Assembly (NCBI GenBank): GCA_947259765.1
Contig: CAMYNG010000021.1
Span: 1 to 35,417 of the forward strand
Source of the DNA: an uncultured Ectothiorhodospiraceae bacterium
Lineage (GTDB): Bacteria; Pseudomonadota; Gammaproteobacteria; CAMYNG01
DNA length: 35,417 bases
Direction: 5' to 3'
Part shown: one piece after another, positions 25,048 through 32,883 of the stretch
Layout of the letters: the number at the start of each line of letters is the position of its first letter
Position numbering within the stretch: position 1 is the first letter of the stretch
The notes under the pieces: model-generated
What the model saw: the letters and a program-made list of their open reading frames with translations, nothing else
Databases searched by the model: none
What the model was told of the DNA's origin: nothing
Translations under genes and position numbers: made by a program

Positions 25048-25450
25048 TTTGCATTATTACCAGCCCCTTGAGCACCATATCGGTAAAACTGACAATACCA
25101 ACCACGGCGCCGTTATCGATCACTGGAGCCCGGGTTAAATCGAAACGATCAAACAGACGTGCGCAATAACGAATATCCATTTGCGGGTCAACCGCAAGTA
25201 CCGGTTTTGACATGACCTCATACACATTGATGCGGTCGGGCGCTTTATCCATGGCGAGAACATGTCGCGCGATATCTGACAACAACAGAATTCCATATTC
25301 ATCGTTTTCATGCCGCTTCTGCACAATGAGGCACTTCGTGTCGACATGTTGCATTTTTTCCAATGCGCTGGTAATGGTCTCCAATCCATCGATCTCGTCG
25401 AACTTGTGCTTCATTACGTCGCGCACACGTGTCGGCTTACGATTACTCAT
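25040..25450 (-). CDS. Two-CBS-domain protein
   Basis: A 136-residue protein made of two CBS motifs (about 13-68 and 79-130) and little else. The repeats show the usual TRVRDVMKHKFDEI opening, YGILLLSDIARHVLA, VYEVMSKPVLAVDP and DNGAVVGIVSFTDMVLKG. Such pairs bind adenosine nucleotides and regulate a partner. Its ATG overlaps the stop of the PII-like gene as ATGA, and its end overlaps ampD. Position suggests that it regulates the DUF1538 membrane pair, the PII-like protein or AmpD; the sequence does not say which. Confidence 0.92.
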   Translation of the reverse strand: MSNRKPTRVRDVMKHKFDEIDGLETITSALEKMQHVDTKCLIVQKRHENDEYGILLLSDIARHVLAMDKAPDRINVYEVMSKPVLAVDPQMDIRYCARLFDRFDLTRAPVIDNGAVVGIVSFTDMVLKGLVIMQND

Positions 25451-25797
25451 ATTTCCTCCTCCACGACTTCAGAAAGCTGTTGCACCTGATGGGCAACACC
25501 CACCGCATCCTCAACATCAAGCTGAAATGCGATGCCCGAGCCCGGTTTTTCGTCAAATTTTCCGATGTCGGAAATATGTTCGAGGATCTTGCGGCTCAGG
25601 TGTTCCTCGACCAAAAAAAACAGCACGTCTCGAGCGGTTTCAAGCGAGAGTCCAAAAAACGTTTTAGTTGTTTCCAGACCTTCACCCCGAGCATTGGTAA
25701 TCACTGTGACGCCGGTGGCACCCTGTTCGCGCGCAGCCGCAAGAATTTTTTCGGTTTTTTCGTCTTCCACCAGTGCAATGATCAATTTGAAATGCAT
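25447..25797 (-). CDS. PII-like signal protein with an altered T-loop
   Basis: A 116-residue protein with the PII ferredoxin-like plan: MHFKLIIALVEDEKTEKIL as first strand and helix, GATGVTVITNARGEG before the T-loop, and LEHISDIGKFDEKPGSGIAF in the position of the B-loop region. The T-loop (about 38-55) is shorter and differs from GlnB/GlnK, with no tyrosine for uridylylation. The GKFDEKPGSG segment replaces the usual TGKIGDGK. The ATG at 25797 is preceded by GGGAGGA, which decides it over an upstream in-frame codon. It follows the second DUF1538 gene and overlaps the CBS gene. A ligand cannot be predicted from these loops. Confidence 0.85.
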   Translation of the reverse strand: MHFKLIIALVEDEKTEKILAAAREQGATGVTVITNARGEGLETTKTFFGLSLETARDVLFFLVEEHLSRKILEHISDIGKFDEKPGSGIAFQLDVEDAVGVAHQVQQLSEVVEEEI

Positions 25798-25816
25798 GTT
25801 AGCCGATCCTCCCTTA

Positions 25817-26596
25817 TTAATTCTTCCGCCCACGTTGAGTTCGCCACTGATTTACCTGTGCATAGCCCATCACCGTTATAATAGGGAACAGGCTGGCAAA
25901 GGCAATCAACCCGAACCCGTCAATTAAAGCACTACGCCCCGGTATACTGGTTGCAAGCCCAAGCCCCAGCGCTGTAACCAGTGGCACGGTTACTGTTGAC
26001 GTCGTCACCCCACCGGAGTCATAGGCCAGCGCAATAATGGCCCGGGGAGCCACCAGGGTTTGAAGCAAAACTACGATATATCCGGCAATGATGTAATAAT
26101 GCAACGGCGTACCCGTAACAATTCGAAATGTACCCAGCGAAATTCCTACTGCAACACCAAGGGCAACCGCACTACGTAATCCCCAAGGATTGATGGCGCC
26201 GCCCGAAACAGCGCTCGCCTTGATTGATACAGCGATCAGTGCCGGCTCGGCCACAGTAGTTGAAAATCCCAGCGCAGCGGCAAAAATGTACACCCAATAG
26301 TAGTTCCGCCAGTGAAAGCTCCATTCTTCAGGTGCGACGTTTCGAAAAATAAATTCCGGATCGGTCAGCTGGGCCGCCATAAGTTTTCCAAGCGGGAACA
26401 AGGCCTGTTCAAGGCCGACAATGAACAGTGACAAGCCCACCAAGACATACACAAAACCAATTAGGGTACGTTTAAAATTGGGTATGGCACGGCGAATTAC
26501 AAACACCTGGAAGACAAACACAATGGCCACAATCGGCATCACATCGAATACCGTGGAGTAAAGGCTGTTGACGAGCAACTCAATCATTGCGGTCAT
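25817..26596 (-). CDS. DUF1538 membrane protein, second of a tandem pair
   Basis: A 259-residue polytopic membrane protein with about six or seven hydrophobic segments. Hallmarks shared with its upstream paralogue are [27 protein letters not shown], the long block [20 protein letters not shown], and [14 protein letters not shown] near the end. The conserved acidic and hydroxyl residues inside membrane segments ([13 protein letters not shown]) resemble ion- or substrate-binding motifs in transporters, but no activity is known to me. Its ATG overlaps the stop of the first DUF1538 gene by four bases. The PII-like gene starts 19 bases after its stop. Confidence 0.88.
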   Translation of the reverse strand: MTAMIELLVNSLYSTVFDVMPIVAIVFVFQVFVIRRAIPNFKRTLIGFVYVLVGLSLFIVGLEQALFPLGKLMAAQLTDPEFIFRNVAPEEWSFHWRNYYWVYIFAAALGFSTTVAEPALIAVSIKASAVSGGAINPWGLRSAVALGVAVGISLGTFRIVTGTPLHYYIIAGYIVVLLQTLVAPRAIIALAYDSGGVTTSTVTVPLVTALGLGLATSIPGRSALIDGFGLIAFASLFPIITVMGYAQVNQWRTQRGRKN

Positions 26597-27336
26597 TTAA
26601 TCAGCATGCCGTACGCCATGACGAAAATCATCGGCGTAAGCGAAGCAAATGCGATCAGGCCAAAACCGTCCACCATGGGATTGCGTCCCTTAATGCTGTT
26701 AGCAAGCCCCACGCCCAAAGCAGTCACCAATGGCACGGTAATCGTGGAAGTTGTAACGCCGCCTGAATCATAGGCGACACCAATTATCTCCGCGGGGGCA
26801 AAAAAGGTCATAGTCACCACACCAAGGTAACCGCCGATGATCAGGTAGTGCAACGGCCAACCTCGAATAATGCGCAGCACACCGATCATGATTGCCAGGC
26901 CAACCGAAAACGCGACTGTGTAGCGCAAACCAAGCGCATAGTCCAAGCGTGCTTCTTTTGTGTCAGCAATAAAGTTTGCGGTTGCCGCCACCAGTGCGGC
27001 CTCCTTGGCAACCGCGATGAGTGCTGGCTCGGCAATCGTCGTCGTGAAACCAAGACTAAAGGCAAACACGAGTAGCCAACTCAGGCTGCCCTTGCGTGCA
27101 AAGGCGTGGGCCATGCTCTCACCGATGGGGAAAAGACCCATCTCCAGTCCACGCACAAAAAGCGTCAAACCCAGGATAACCAGCAATGTACCGGCCAGAA
27201 GTTCGCCGTGAGACGGGAAAGGTTGCCGCAAAACTGCAAGTTGAAAAAATGCGATTACCAAAAGAATCGGCAGTAAATCACGGATACTATCCAGAAAAGA
27301 TCTCGCCAGTTCCGACGCGCCTGATTTCACATCCAA
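26593..27336 (-). CDS. DUF1538 membrane protein, first of a tandem pair
   Basis: A 247-residue paralogue of the next gene with the same order of motifs: [62 protein letters not shown]. The two probably arose by tandem duplication and are likely to form a heterodimeric membrane unit, as two halves of one transporter often do. It leads the operon; AAAGG lies a few bases upstream of the ATG. The 196 bases upstream are shared with the divergent sodium:amino-acid symporter gene. Confidence 0.88.
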   Translation of the reverse strand: MDVKSGASELARSFLDSIRDLLPILLVIAFFQLAVLRQPFPSHGELLAGTLLVILGLTLFVRGLEMGLFPIGESMAHAFARKGSLSWLLVFAFSLGFTTTIAEPALIAVAKEAALVAATANFIADTKEARLDYALGLRYTVAFSVGLAIMIGVLRIIRGWPLHYLIIGGYLGVVTMTFFAPAEIIGVAYDSGGVTTSTITVPLVTALGVGLANSIKGRNPMVDGFGLIAFASLTPMIFVMAYGMLIK

Positions 27337-27471
27337 CCTTTTTTCGATTTGCTAACGGCCGAGCAAGGTTACCGTATTTCTCACCGCCAATGAACCGTCC
27401 ACAGATCACCACGCCGGTTCGACACATTTAATCCGCTGACCACAGACAGCGGTCCGATTTCGTATTACCAT

Positions 27472-27487
27472 ACTAAAGCACTTTAGT
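27472..27487. repeat. Palindrome in the DUF1538/symporter divergent region
   Basis: Seven-base arms ACTAAAG and CTTTAGT separated by CA, about 45 bases before the symporter start codon. Its position between divergent genes suits an operator. TTTT follows on the plus strand, but the hairpin lies upstream of the gene, so termination is unlikely. Confidence 0.4.
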
Positions 27488-27532
27488 TTTCTAACGCGAC
27501 AAAACGACAACATAAGCAATGCGTTTAGGCTC

Positions 27533-28903
27533 ATGGAAACCTTCAGCGAATTTCTTTCCAAACTAAGTAGCTTTATCTGGGGGCCGGTCACACTCTGGCT
27601 ACTGGTGGGAACCGGCTTGTTTCTGACTCTGGGTCTGCGCTTCATGCCCTTAAGAAAGCTGGGGCACGGCTTTACGCTGCTCTGGCGCGGGCGCGCAAAA
27701 ACAGCGGAAACCGGCGATATCAGTCCGTTCAATGCGCTGATGACCGCACTTTCGGCCACAGTCGGTACCGGTAATATTGCCGGTGTAGCCACAGCCATTA
27801 CCCTGGGTGGGCCGGGTGCCATTTTCTGGATGTGGCTGACGGCGCTGGTTGGTATGGCCACCAAATATGCCGAGGCGGTACTCGCGGTGCGCTACCGCGA
27901 AGTCGACGACCGCGGACGCTATCAGGGCGGACCCATGTATTACATCAAAAACGGGCTGGGCAAGCACTGGCACTGGCTGGCCGGATCGTTCGCCTTGTTC
28001 GGCACCGTCGCCGCCTTTGGCATCGGCAACACCGTCCAGGCCAATTCGGTCGCGCATGCCGTGGACAGCAGCCTTCACTTTCCCAAGTTGGGAAGCGGGC
28101 TAATACTGGCGGCGTTTACCGGTGTGGTGCTGATCGGGGGTATTAAATGGATCGGCGAAGTCGCCGGTAAGCTGGTGCCGTTCATGGCGCTGGCCTATGT
28201 CACCGCTGCGCTGATAATTATTGTGATGAATTTCAGCGCCGTACCCGATGCACTCGCACTGATTGTACGCGACGCTTTCAGCGGTACGGCAGCCGCCGGT
28301 GGTTTTGCAGGGGCAACCGTATGGCTGGCCATTCGCTTTGGAGTTGCGCGAGGTGTATTTTCCAATGAGGCCGGGTTGGGAACCGCACCTATCGCCCACG
28401 CAGCGGCCAAAACCAATGATCCAGTTCGCCAGGGCCTGATTGGCATGCTGGGCACATTCATCGATACCATTGTAATTTGCACCATGACGGCGCTGGTCAT
28501 CATTCTTAGCGGTGGCTGGACGCACCTGGCACCGGGCACCCAGGAGCCGCTAACCGGCGCCGCCTTGACCTCCTTCGCCTTTGCCGACGCATTTCCTCAA
28601 ATCGGCGAATATGTGGTCACCTTTGGCCTGATCCTGTTCGCCTACACAACACTATTGGGCTGGAGCTTCTATGGCGAACGCTGCGCCGAATATTTGTTTG
28701 GGCTCAAGGTGATACCCATTTATCGCGTTTTTTGGGTAGTCTTGATCCCGGTTGGGGCCACCGCCGAACTCAACCCGTTATGGCTACTGGCAGATATCAT
28801 GAACGGCCTCATGGCAATCCCGAATCTCATCGCCCTGTTATTGCTCAGCCCCGTGGTCTTTAAAATTACGCGGAACTATTTCAGCAACGACCCTACTAAA
28901 TGA
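27533..28903 (+). CDS. Sodium:alanine/glycine symporter (AGCS family)
   Basis: A 456-residue inner-membrane symporter with about eleven hydrophobic helices. AGCS signatures include ATVGTGNIAGVATAITLGGPG (GTGNI at 78-82), GPMYYIKNGLG, RGVFSNEAGLGTAPIAHAAA and the late LFAYTTLLGWSFYGERC. Members move alanine or glycine with sodium. It is divergent from the DUF1538-PII-CBS-ampDE operon. Uptake of alanine beside a muropeptide amidase that releases alanine-containing peptides is a suggestive but unproven link. The start has no strong ribosome site; GTTTAGGCTC precedes it. Confidence 0.93.
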   Translation: METFSEFLSKLSSFIWGPVTLWLLVGTGLFLTLGLRFMPLRKLGHGFTLLWRGRAKTAETGDISPFNALMTALSATVGTGNIAGVATAITLGGPGAIFWMWLTALVGMATKYAEAVLAVRYREVDDRGRYQGGPMYYIKNGLGKHWHWLAGSFALFGTVAAFGIGNTVQANSVAHAVDSSLHFPKLGSGLILAAFTGVVLIGGIKWIGEVAGKLVPFMALAYVTAALIIIVMNFSAVPDALALIVRDAFSGTAAAGGFAGATVWLAIRFGVARGVFSNEAGLGTAPIAHAAAKTNDPVRQGLIGMLGTFIDTIVICTMTALVIILSGGWTHLAPGTQEPLTGAALTSFAFADAFPQIGEYVVTFGLILFAYTTLLGWSFYGERCAEYLFGLKVIPIYRVFWVVLIPVGATAELNPLWLLADIMNGLMAIPNLIALLLLSPVVFKITRNYFSNDPTK

Positions 28904-29260
28904 GGAATATGCTCAAGAAAGCCGTTGTGTAAGTTAATTGCGCGTTCCCGGTACCCGAAAATTTAACACACCTTTTTCGAATTCGGTTGCTGGCAGAGCT
29001 ACGACGTCTTCTAGTTCATTAGCGGTAATTCTTCTCTTATATTTGAGACGTAGTTTCGTTAAGAATATTGTCAGCGGTTGTCTGCAATGGCCCTGCACGG
29101 CCATAATGGTGAACAATAACCGCAAACTCGGGCTATGCGCCCTACTATACTTCCAGATATAATTTCTGCATCGAAGTAAACAAATGATTGTCACCCTAAT
29201 TTCCGCCAAAATGATCCACCAAACGCCAACCACGATTTTCGTCACGGCAAGGAGTCGAAC
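28904..29260. other. Intergenic region before the lipoprotein operon
   Basis: About 357 bases. On the plus strand a perfect -10 hexamer TATAAT (29158-29163) lies about 100 bases before the first lipoprotein start, without a good -35. On the minus strand an open frame (28934-29245) gives 103 residues from a GTG or 56 from an ATG at 29104; it has no ribosome site and no family I recognise. No terminator for the symporter gene is clear. Confidence 0.5.
29158..29163 (+). promoter_or_regulatory. Candidate -10 element for the lipoprotein operon
   Basis: TATAAT with no recognisable -35 at 16-18 bases upstream, which could mean an activator-dependent promoter. Transcription would begin near 29170 and leave a leader of about 90 bases. 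Confidence 0.35.
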
Positions 29261-29824
29261 ATGATGAGTTTTTCCCGACTTTTAAAGCTCGCACTGCTTT
29301 TTACGCTTAGCATCGGCATCATCGCCTGCTCCAGCAAAACCGTAGTTGAGAGTGACCTTAAAATCTCCGGCGCACCGGACTGGGTAAACGAAGGCACCAA
29401 CATCCTGAATAACCGCGATGGCCGCCTGTTTCATGGTGTTGGCCAGGCACCGGATATGGGCGACGAGGCACTGCAAATTTCCACGGCGGATAACCGTGCC
29501 CGAGCTGAAGTGGCGCGGGTACTATCGTCGTACATGGACGTGGTGAGTGACGACTTTCTTGCCAGCACCGGCAAGGGTCAAACCGCCAGTAGCGAGCAAG
29601 CTGTAACCCAGCAGATAAAGAACCTGACAAAAGTGAATTTGGCTGGCGCACGCATCATCGCACACTGGCGTCACGAAAAGACCAATACAATATACTCCCT
29701 GGCTGAACTGGACATGGCGCACGTCACCAAAACCATGAATACGGTCGAGAACATGAACGAGGATTTGCGCCGCTATATTTCCACACAGGGGCAGAATATT
29801 TTTGACAAAATGGCAAAGAAGTAA
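29261..29824 (+). CDS. LPP20-like lipoprotein (first of two)
   Basis: A 187-residue predicted lipoprotein. The signal peptide ends in the lipobox IIAC, with lipidated Cys23 followed by Ser-Ser, which predicts outer-membrane sorting. The mature part has GAPDWVNEG, LFHGVGQAPDM, then a helix rich in ARAEVARVLSSYMDVV, the pattern of LPP20-family lipoproteins. AAGGAG lies seven bases before the ATG. It starts a five-gene plus-strand run with short gaps. The gene at 31853 repeats the same PDW and ARA pattern, so the two are paralogues. Function is unknown. Confidence 0.85.
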   Translation: MMSFSRLLKLALLFTLSIGIIACSSKTVVESDLKISGAPDWVNEGTNILNNRDGRLFHGVGQAPDMGDEALQISTADNRARAEVARVLSSYMDVVSDDFLASTGKGQTASSEQAVTQQIKNLTKVNLAGARIIAHWRHEKTNTIYSLAELDMAHVTKTMNTVENMNEDLRRYISTQGQNIFDKMAKK

Positions 29825-29842
29825 CCCCGGATGGAGATGAGT

Positions 29843-30448
29843 ATGAAGAGTTTAATATCAGTGCGCAGCACACTTCTGATTTTGCTGGTTACCTTCCTGT
29901 CGGCATGCGCTACCGAAGTCACTCGCATGGAACCCGATGAAGTCAAGGATCTGAGCGGCGCCTGGAACGACACCGATTCGCAGCTCGTCTCGGAGGAAAT
30001 GATTGGCCAACTGATGGAAGAAAACTGGCTGCCTGAATTTACCCGACAAAAAAACATGCGCCCGACAGTAATTGTCGGCACGGTTCGCAATCTCAGTCAC
30101 GAACATATCAATGTAAATACGTTTGTTGCCGATGTTGAACGTGCCCTGATTAAATCGGGCCGTGTGAAATTTGTCGCTTCCAGCGGTGAACGTGGTGAAA
30201 TCCGTGACGAACGCAAGGACCAGGACGTGCATTCACGCGAAGATACGCGCAAACCTATGGGTCAGGAAATTGGCGCGGATTTCATGCTCAAAGGTTCCAT
30301 CAATACCATTATCGATGCGTCCGGGCGGGATCAAGTGCGCTACTATCAGGTGGATTTAACGCTTATCAGCCTGGCGGACAACACTAAAGTATGGGTTGGA
30401 CAAAAGAAAATTAAAAAATTTGTGGAGCGAAGCAACCTTAGATACTAG
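29843..30448 (+). CDS. LpoB-like lipoprotein (penicillin-binding-protein activator family)
   Basis: A 201-residue lipoprotein with lipobox LSAC (Cys22). After a short linker comes a compact domain with LPEFTRQKNMRPTVIVGTVRN, HINVNTFVADVERALIKSG and GADFMLKGSINTI, the layout of the LpoB/YcfM C-terminal domain. In E. coli LpoB reaches from the outer membrane to activate the synthase PBP1b. The ATG at 29843 is chosen among three close in-frame ATGs because GGAG lies six bases upstream. Members in clusters like this one may not activate PBP1b, so the specific role is open. Confidence 0.85.
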   Translation: MKSLISVRSTLLILLVTFLSACATEVTRMEPDEVKDLSGAWNDTDSQLVSEEMIGQLMEENWLPEFTRQKNMRPTVIVGTVRNLSHEHINVNTFVADVERALIKSGRVKFVASSGERGEIRDERKDQDVHSREDTRKPMGQEIGADFMLKGSINTIIDASGRDQVRYYQVDLTLISLADNTKVWVGQKKIKKFVERSNLRY

Positions 30449-30486
30449 TAGCCAGAGATATTCGTCAGCAGAGCACCTGACCTCCA

Positions 30487-31851
30487 ATGTGTTTTTTACC
30501 CGGTGTAAAACGCAGTCGCCGGAAAAACCAATGCAATATATCTTCCGCCCGATTATTGCTGGTTTTACTACCGGTTATCACCGCGCTGTCGGGTTGTGCG
30601 ACCTATAGTACGGGATTTGTGCAGGTTGAAAGTGAGCTGGTAAAACAAAACCCGGTTAAGGCACTAGATGCACTGGAAAAAATGGATCACCCGGATCGAG
30701 ACCGGGTGCTGTATCTCATGAACAAAGCGATGTTACTCCGCATGGCGGGAAACTATTCAGAAAGCAATCTGCAGTTTGAAGAAGCCAAGCGCCTTATTCA
30801 GGAACGCGATGCGATTAGCATCAGCGAACAAACGACATCCTTTATCATCAACGATGCCACCCGCGCCTTTATCGGTGAACCATTTGAGCAAACCATGGTA
30901 CACATTTTTTCGGCCTTGAATTACCTGGATTTGAGCCAGTTGGACGAAGCCCGCGTGGAAGCCTTACAGGCAGACGTACGTTTAAATTTGTTGAACAAAC
31001 GCGGTGGAGCATCTCCTTACAAGGAAGATGCCTTTGCGCGTTACCTTAGCGGCATCATTTTCGAAATGCTGGGCGAGTGGAGCAACGCCATGATTGCCTA
31101 CCGCAAGGCGTACCAAGCCTATAGCCGGCAAAACGCGAGTCTTGCCGTACCGGTTCCCGTTTCCCTAAAGCATGCGCTCTTGCGTCTGTCGAGTTACCTG
31201 GAAATCACCAATGAATTTGAAAAATTCAAAACCGAGTTTGCCGTCGCTGACTGGGATACAGTCGCGAAACTCAATGAAAACGGTGAATTTATCCTGTTAA
31301 GCCTCAACGGTTTAACACCGGTTAAGCGCGAGAGCTCGCACTTGCTTCCCAACCCCGGCACCGGCAGGTTATTAAGGGTTTCGTTACCCTATTATGAATC
31401 CCGCCCACTGCAGGTTGACAGCGTTCGCGTTATTGCGGACAAACAAGAACAAAGAACCGAAACAGTCGAGAACATTGACGCCATTGCACGTGTCACATTG
31501 GAAGCGCGCATGCCCGAAATCACCGCCCGGGCAATCGCGCGCATGGTCGTGAAAGATCAGGCGGCACGCGCAGCGGGTGAACAAAACGACTGGGCCGGTA
31601 TTCTTACCAATGTCTTTAACGTTATGACCGAGCGCGCGGATACCCGTAGCTGGTTGACATTGCCGGCTGAAATTCAGCTGACGCGTTTTTCAATGCCGCC
31701 GGGCACCTATCAACTCACCCTGGAATGGCTCGATGGCAGCGGTAATACGGTTACGACAAAAACCATAGACGCAGTGGCACTCAAAGCAGGTGAAAAAAAA
31801 CTGCTTTCTTTCCACTGGTTGCCGAACCATCTTCCGCACACGAGGCACTAA
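30487..31851 (+). CDS. COG3014-like lipoprotein
   Basis: A 454-residue lipoprotein with a hydrophobic signal (about 21-36) and lipobox LSGC (Cys37). The N-terminal half is helical, with TPR-like pairs (PVKALDALEKM; MLLRMAGNYSESNLQFEEA; FEMLGEWSNAMIAYRKAY). The second half has beta-rich segments such as RSWLTLPAEIQLTRFSMPPG. I recall this architecture as COG3014, which in Vibrio and Shewanella travels with LpoB-like and LPP20-like genes. The start lacks a ribosome site; the signal peptide would survive if a later codon were used. One base separates its stop from the next gene. Confidence 0.82.
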   Translation: MCFLPGVKRSRRKNQCNISSARLLLVLLPVITALSGCATYSTGFVQVESELVKQNPVKALDALEKMDHPDRDRVLYLMNKAMLLRMAGNYSESNLQFEEAKRLIQERDAISISEQTTSFIINDATRAFIGEPFEQTMVHIFSALNYLDLSQLDEARVEALQADVRLNLLNKRGGASPYKEDAFARYLSGIIFEMLGEWSNAMIAYRKAYQAYSRQNASLAVPVPVSLKHALLRLSSYLEITNEFEKFKTEFAVADWDTVAKLNENGEFILLSLNGLTPVKRESSHLLPNPGTGRLLRVSLPYYESRPLQVDSVRVIADKQEQRTETVENIDAIARVTLEARMPEITARAIARMVVKDQAARAAGEQNDWAGILTNVFNVMTERADTRSWLTLPAEIQLTRFSMPPGTYQLTLEWLDGSGNTVTTKTIDAVALKAGEKKLLSFHWLPNHLPHTRH

Positions 31852-31852
31852 A

Positions 31853-32872
31853 ATGAACCGGATCCTCAGCTTGCTTTTATTTACAACTTTACTCACCGCT
31901 TGTGCCGGCAAACCCACGGTTCCGGACTGGATTGACGGCAACAGCAGTCAATATCCGGATGAAAAATTCCTGGTTGGTCGTGGACTGGGCGATTCACCCG
32001 CCATTGCGCGAGATCGCGCGCGTGCAGATTTGGCTAAAATTTTTCAGGTCGCTGTGGTTGAAAAATCAGAAGACCTCACCAGTCACGCACAGGCGGGAAT
32101 GGGCAAGCAGGCGCAACAGGAATATACACGTAGCGTATCGCGTGAAGTACACACGCGCACCGAGCAAATTGTTGAAGGCGTCGTCATCGCGGAACAATGG
32201 TCACCAACGGATTCGGGCAAACATCATGCCCTCGCGGTACTTAATCGCAGCAAGACCGCACGGGCCTTACGCAGTGAAATATCCCGGCTTGACAGCGCGA
32301 CCACCGCCAGCCTGCAGGCAGCACGGGGCGCATCCGATTTGATTACACAAATTGGCGCCGCACAACGTGCAGTCAACGCCCAATTGGCCCGACGCGCCAA
32401 CCAGAAACTATTGCGCGTAGTTGCGCGCGGTGGAGGCGGCGTCGCTGAACAGTACAACGTGGCGCAGCTTGTTGGCGACCTGGAAGAACTCTTACAACGA
32501 ATGCGTATTGTCGCCGTCGCCGAGAGCAAAAACATAGACGATTTGGCGGGCATCGCTGCCGGGGCCGTAAACAACGCAGGCTTTGCCACCGCCAACGCAG
32601 CAAATGCCAATTACATTCTCGATACCCGCACCCGGCTTGTGCAAGCCAAGGACAAACAGGGCTGGTACTGGTTGCGCGGCACACTTGAAATAAAATTGGT
32701 ACGTAAATCCGATGAGGTTACCGTGGGCACATACAGTTGGCCCATCAAGGTTGCGGCCCAGCAGGACGGTGTTGCCGCTCAGCGCGCGCGACAGAAATTT
32801 GAACAATTGCTGAACTCTGAATTACGTCAGGTCATCATCGATTTCGGCAAGACCGGTTCGACGCCTTCCTGA
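31853..32872 (+). CDS. LPP20-like lipoprotein (second of two)
   Basis: A 339-residue lipoprotein with a short signal and lipobox LTAC (Cys17). It repeats the pattern of the first gene of the run (VPDWIDGN, FLVGRGLGDSPAIARDRARADLAKIFQVAVVE), then adds a long second domain with AASAN-type repeats of alanine (AGAVNNAGFATANAANANYIL) and a strand-rich end. The ATG one base after the COG3014 stop is the start, since upstream in-frame sequence overlaps that gene. The C-terminal part is absent from the first paralogue and is not recognised. Confidence 0.85.
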   Translation: MNRILSLLLFTTLLTACAGKPTVPDWIDGNSSQYPDEKFLVGRGLGDSPAIARDRARADLAKIFQVAVVEKSEDLTSHAQAGMGKQAQQEYTRSVSREVHTRTEQIVEGVVIAEQWSPTDSGKHHALAVLNRSKTARALRSEISRLDSATTASLQAARGASDLITQIGAAQRAVNAQLARRANQKLLRVVARGGGGVAEQYNVAQLVGDLEELLQRMRIVAVAESKNIDDLAGIAAGAVNNAGFATANAANANYILDTRTRLVQAKDKQGWYWLRGTLEIKLVRKSDEVTVGTYSWPIKVAAQQDGVAAQRARQKFEQLLNSELRQVIIDFGKTGSTPS

Positions 32873-32883
32873 TTTTTTTACCC

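Noticed and set aside
28934-29245. Minus-strand open frame of 103 residues (56 from an internal ATG) before the lipoprotein operon
   Set aside because: No ribosome site and no recognisable family. The region overlaps the probable promoter of the lipoprotein operon, so it is not called as a gene.
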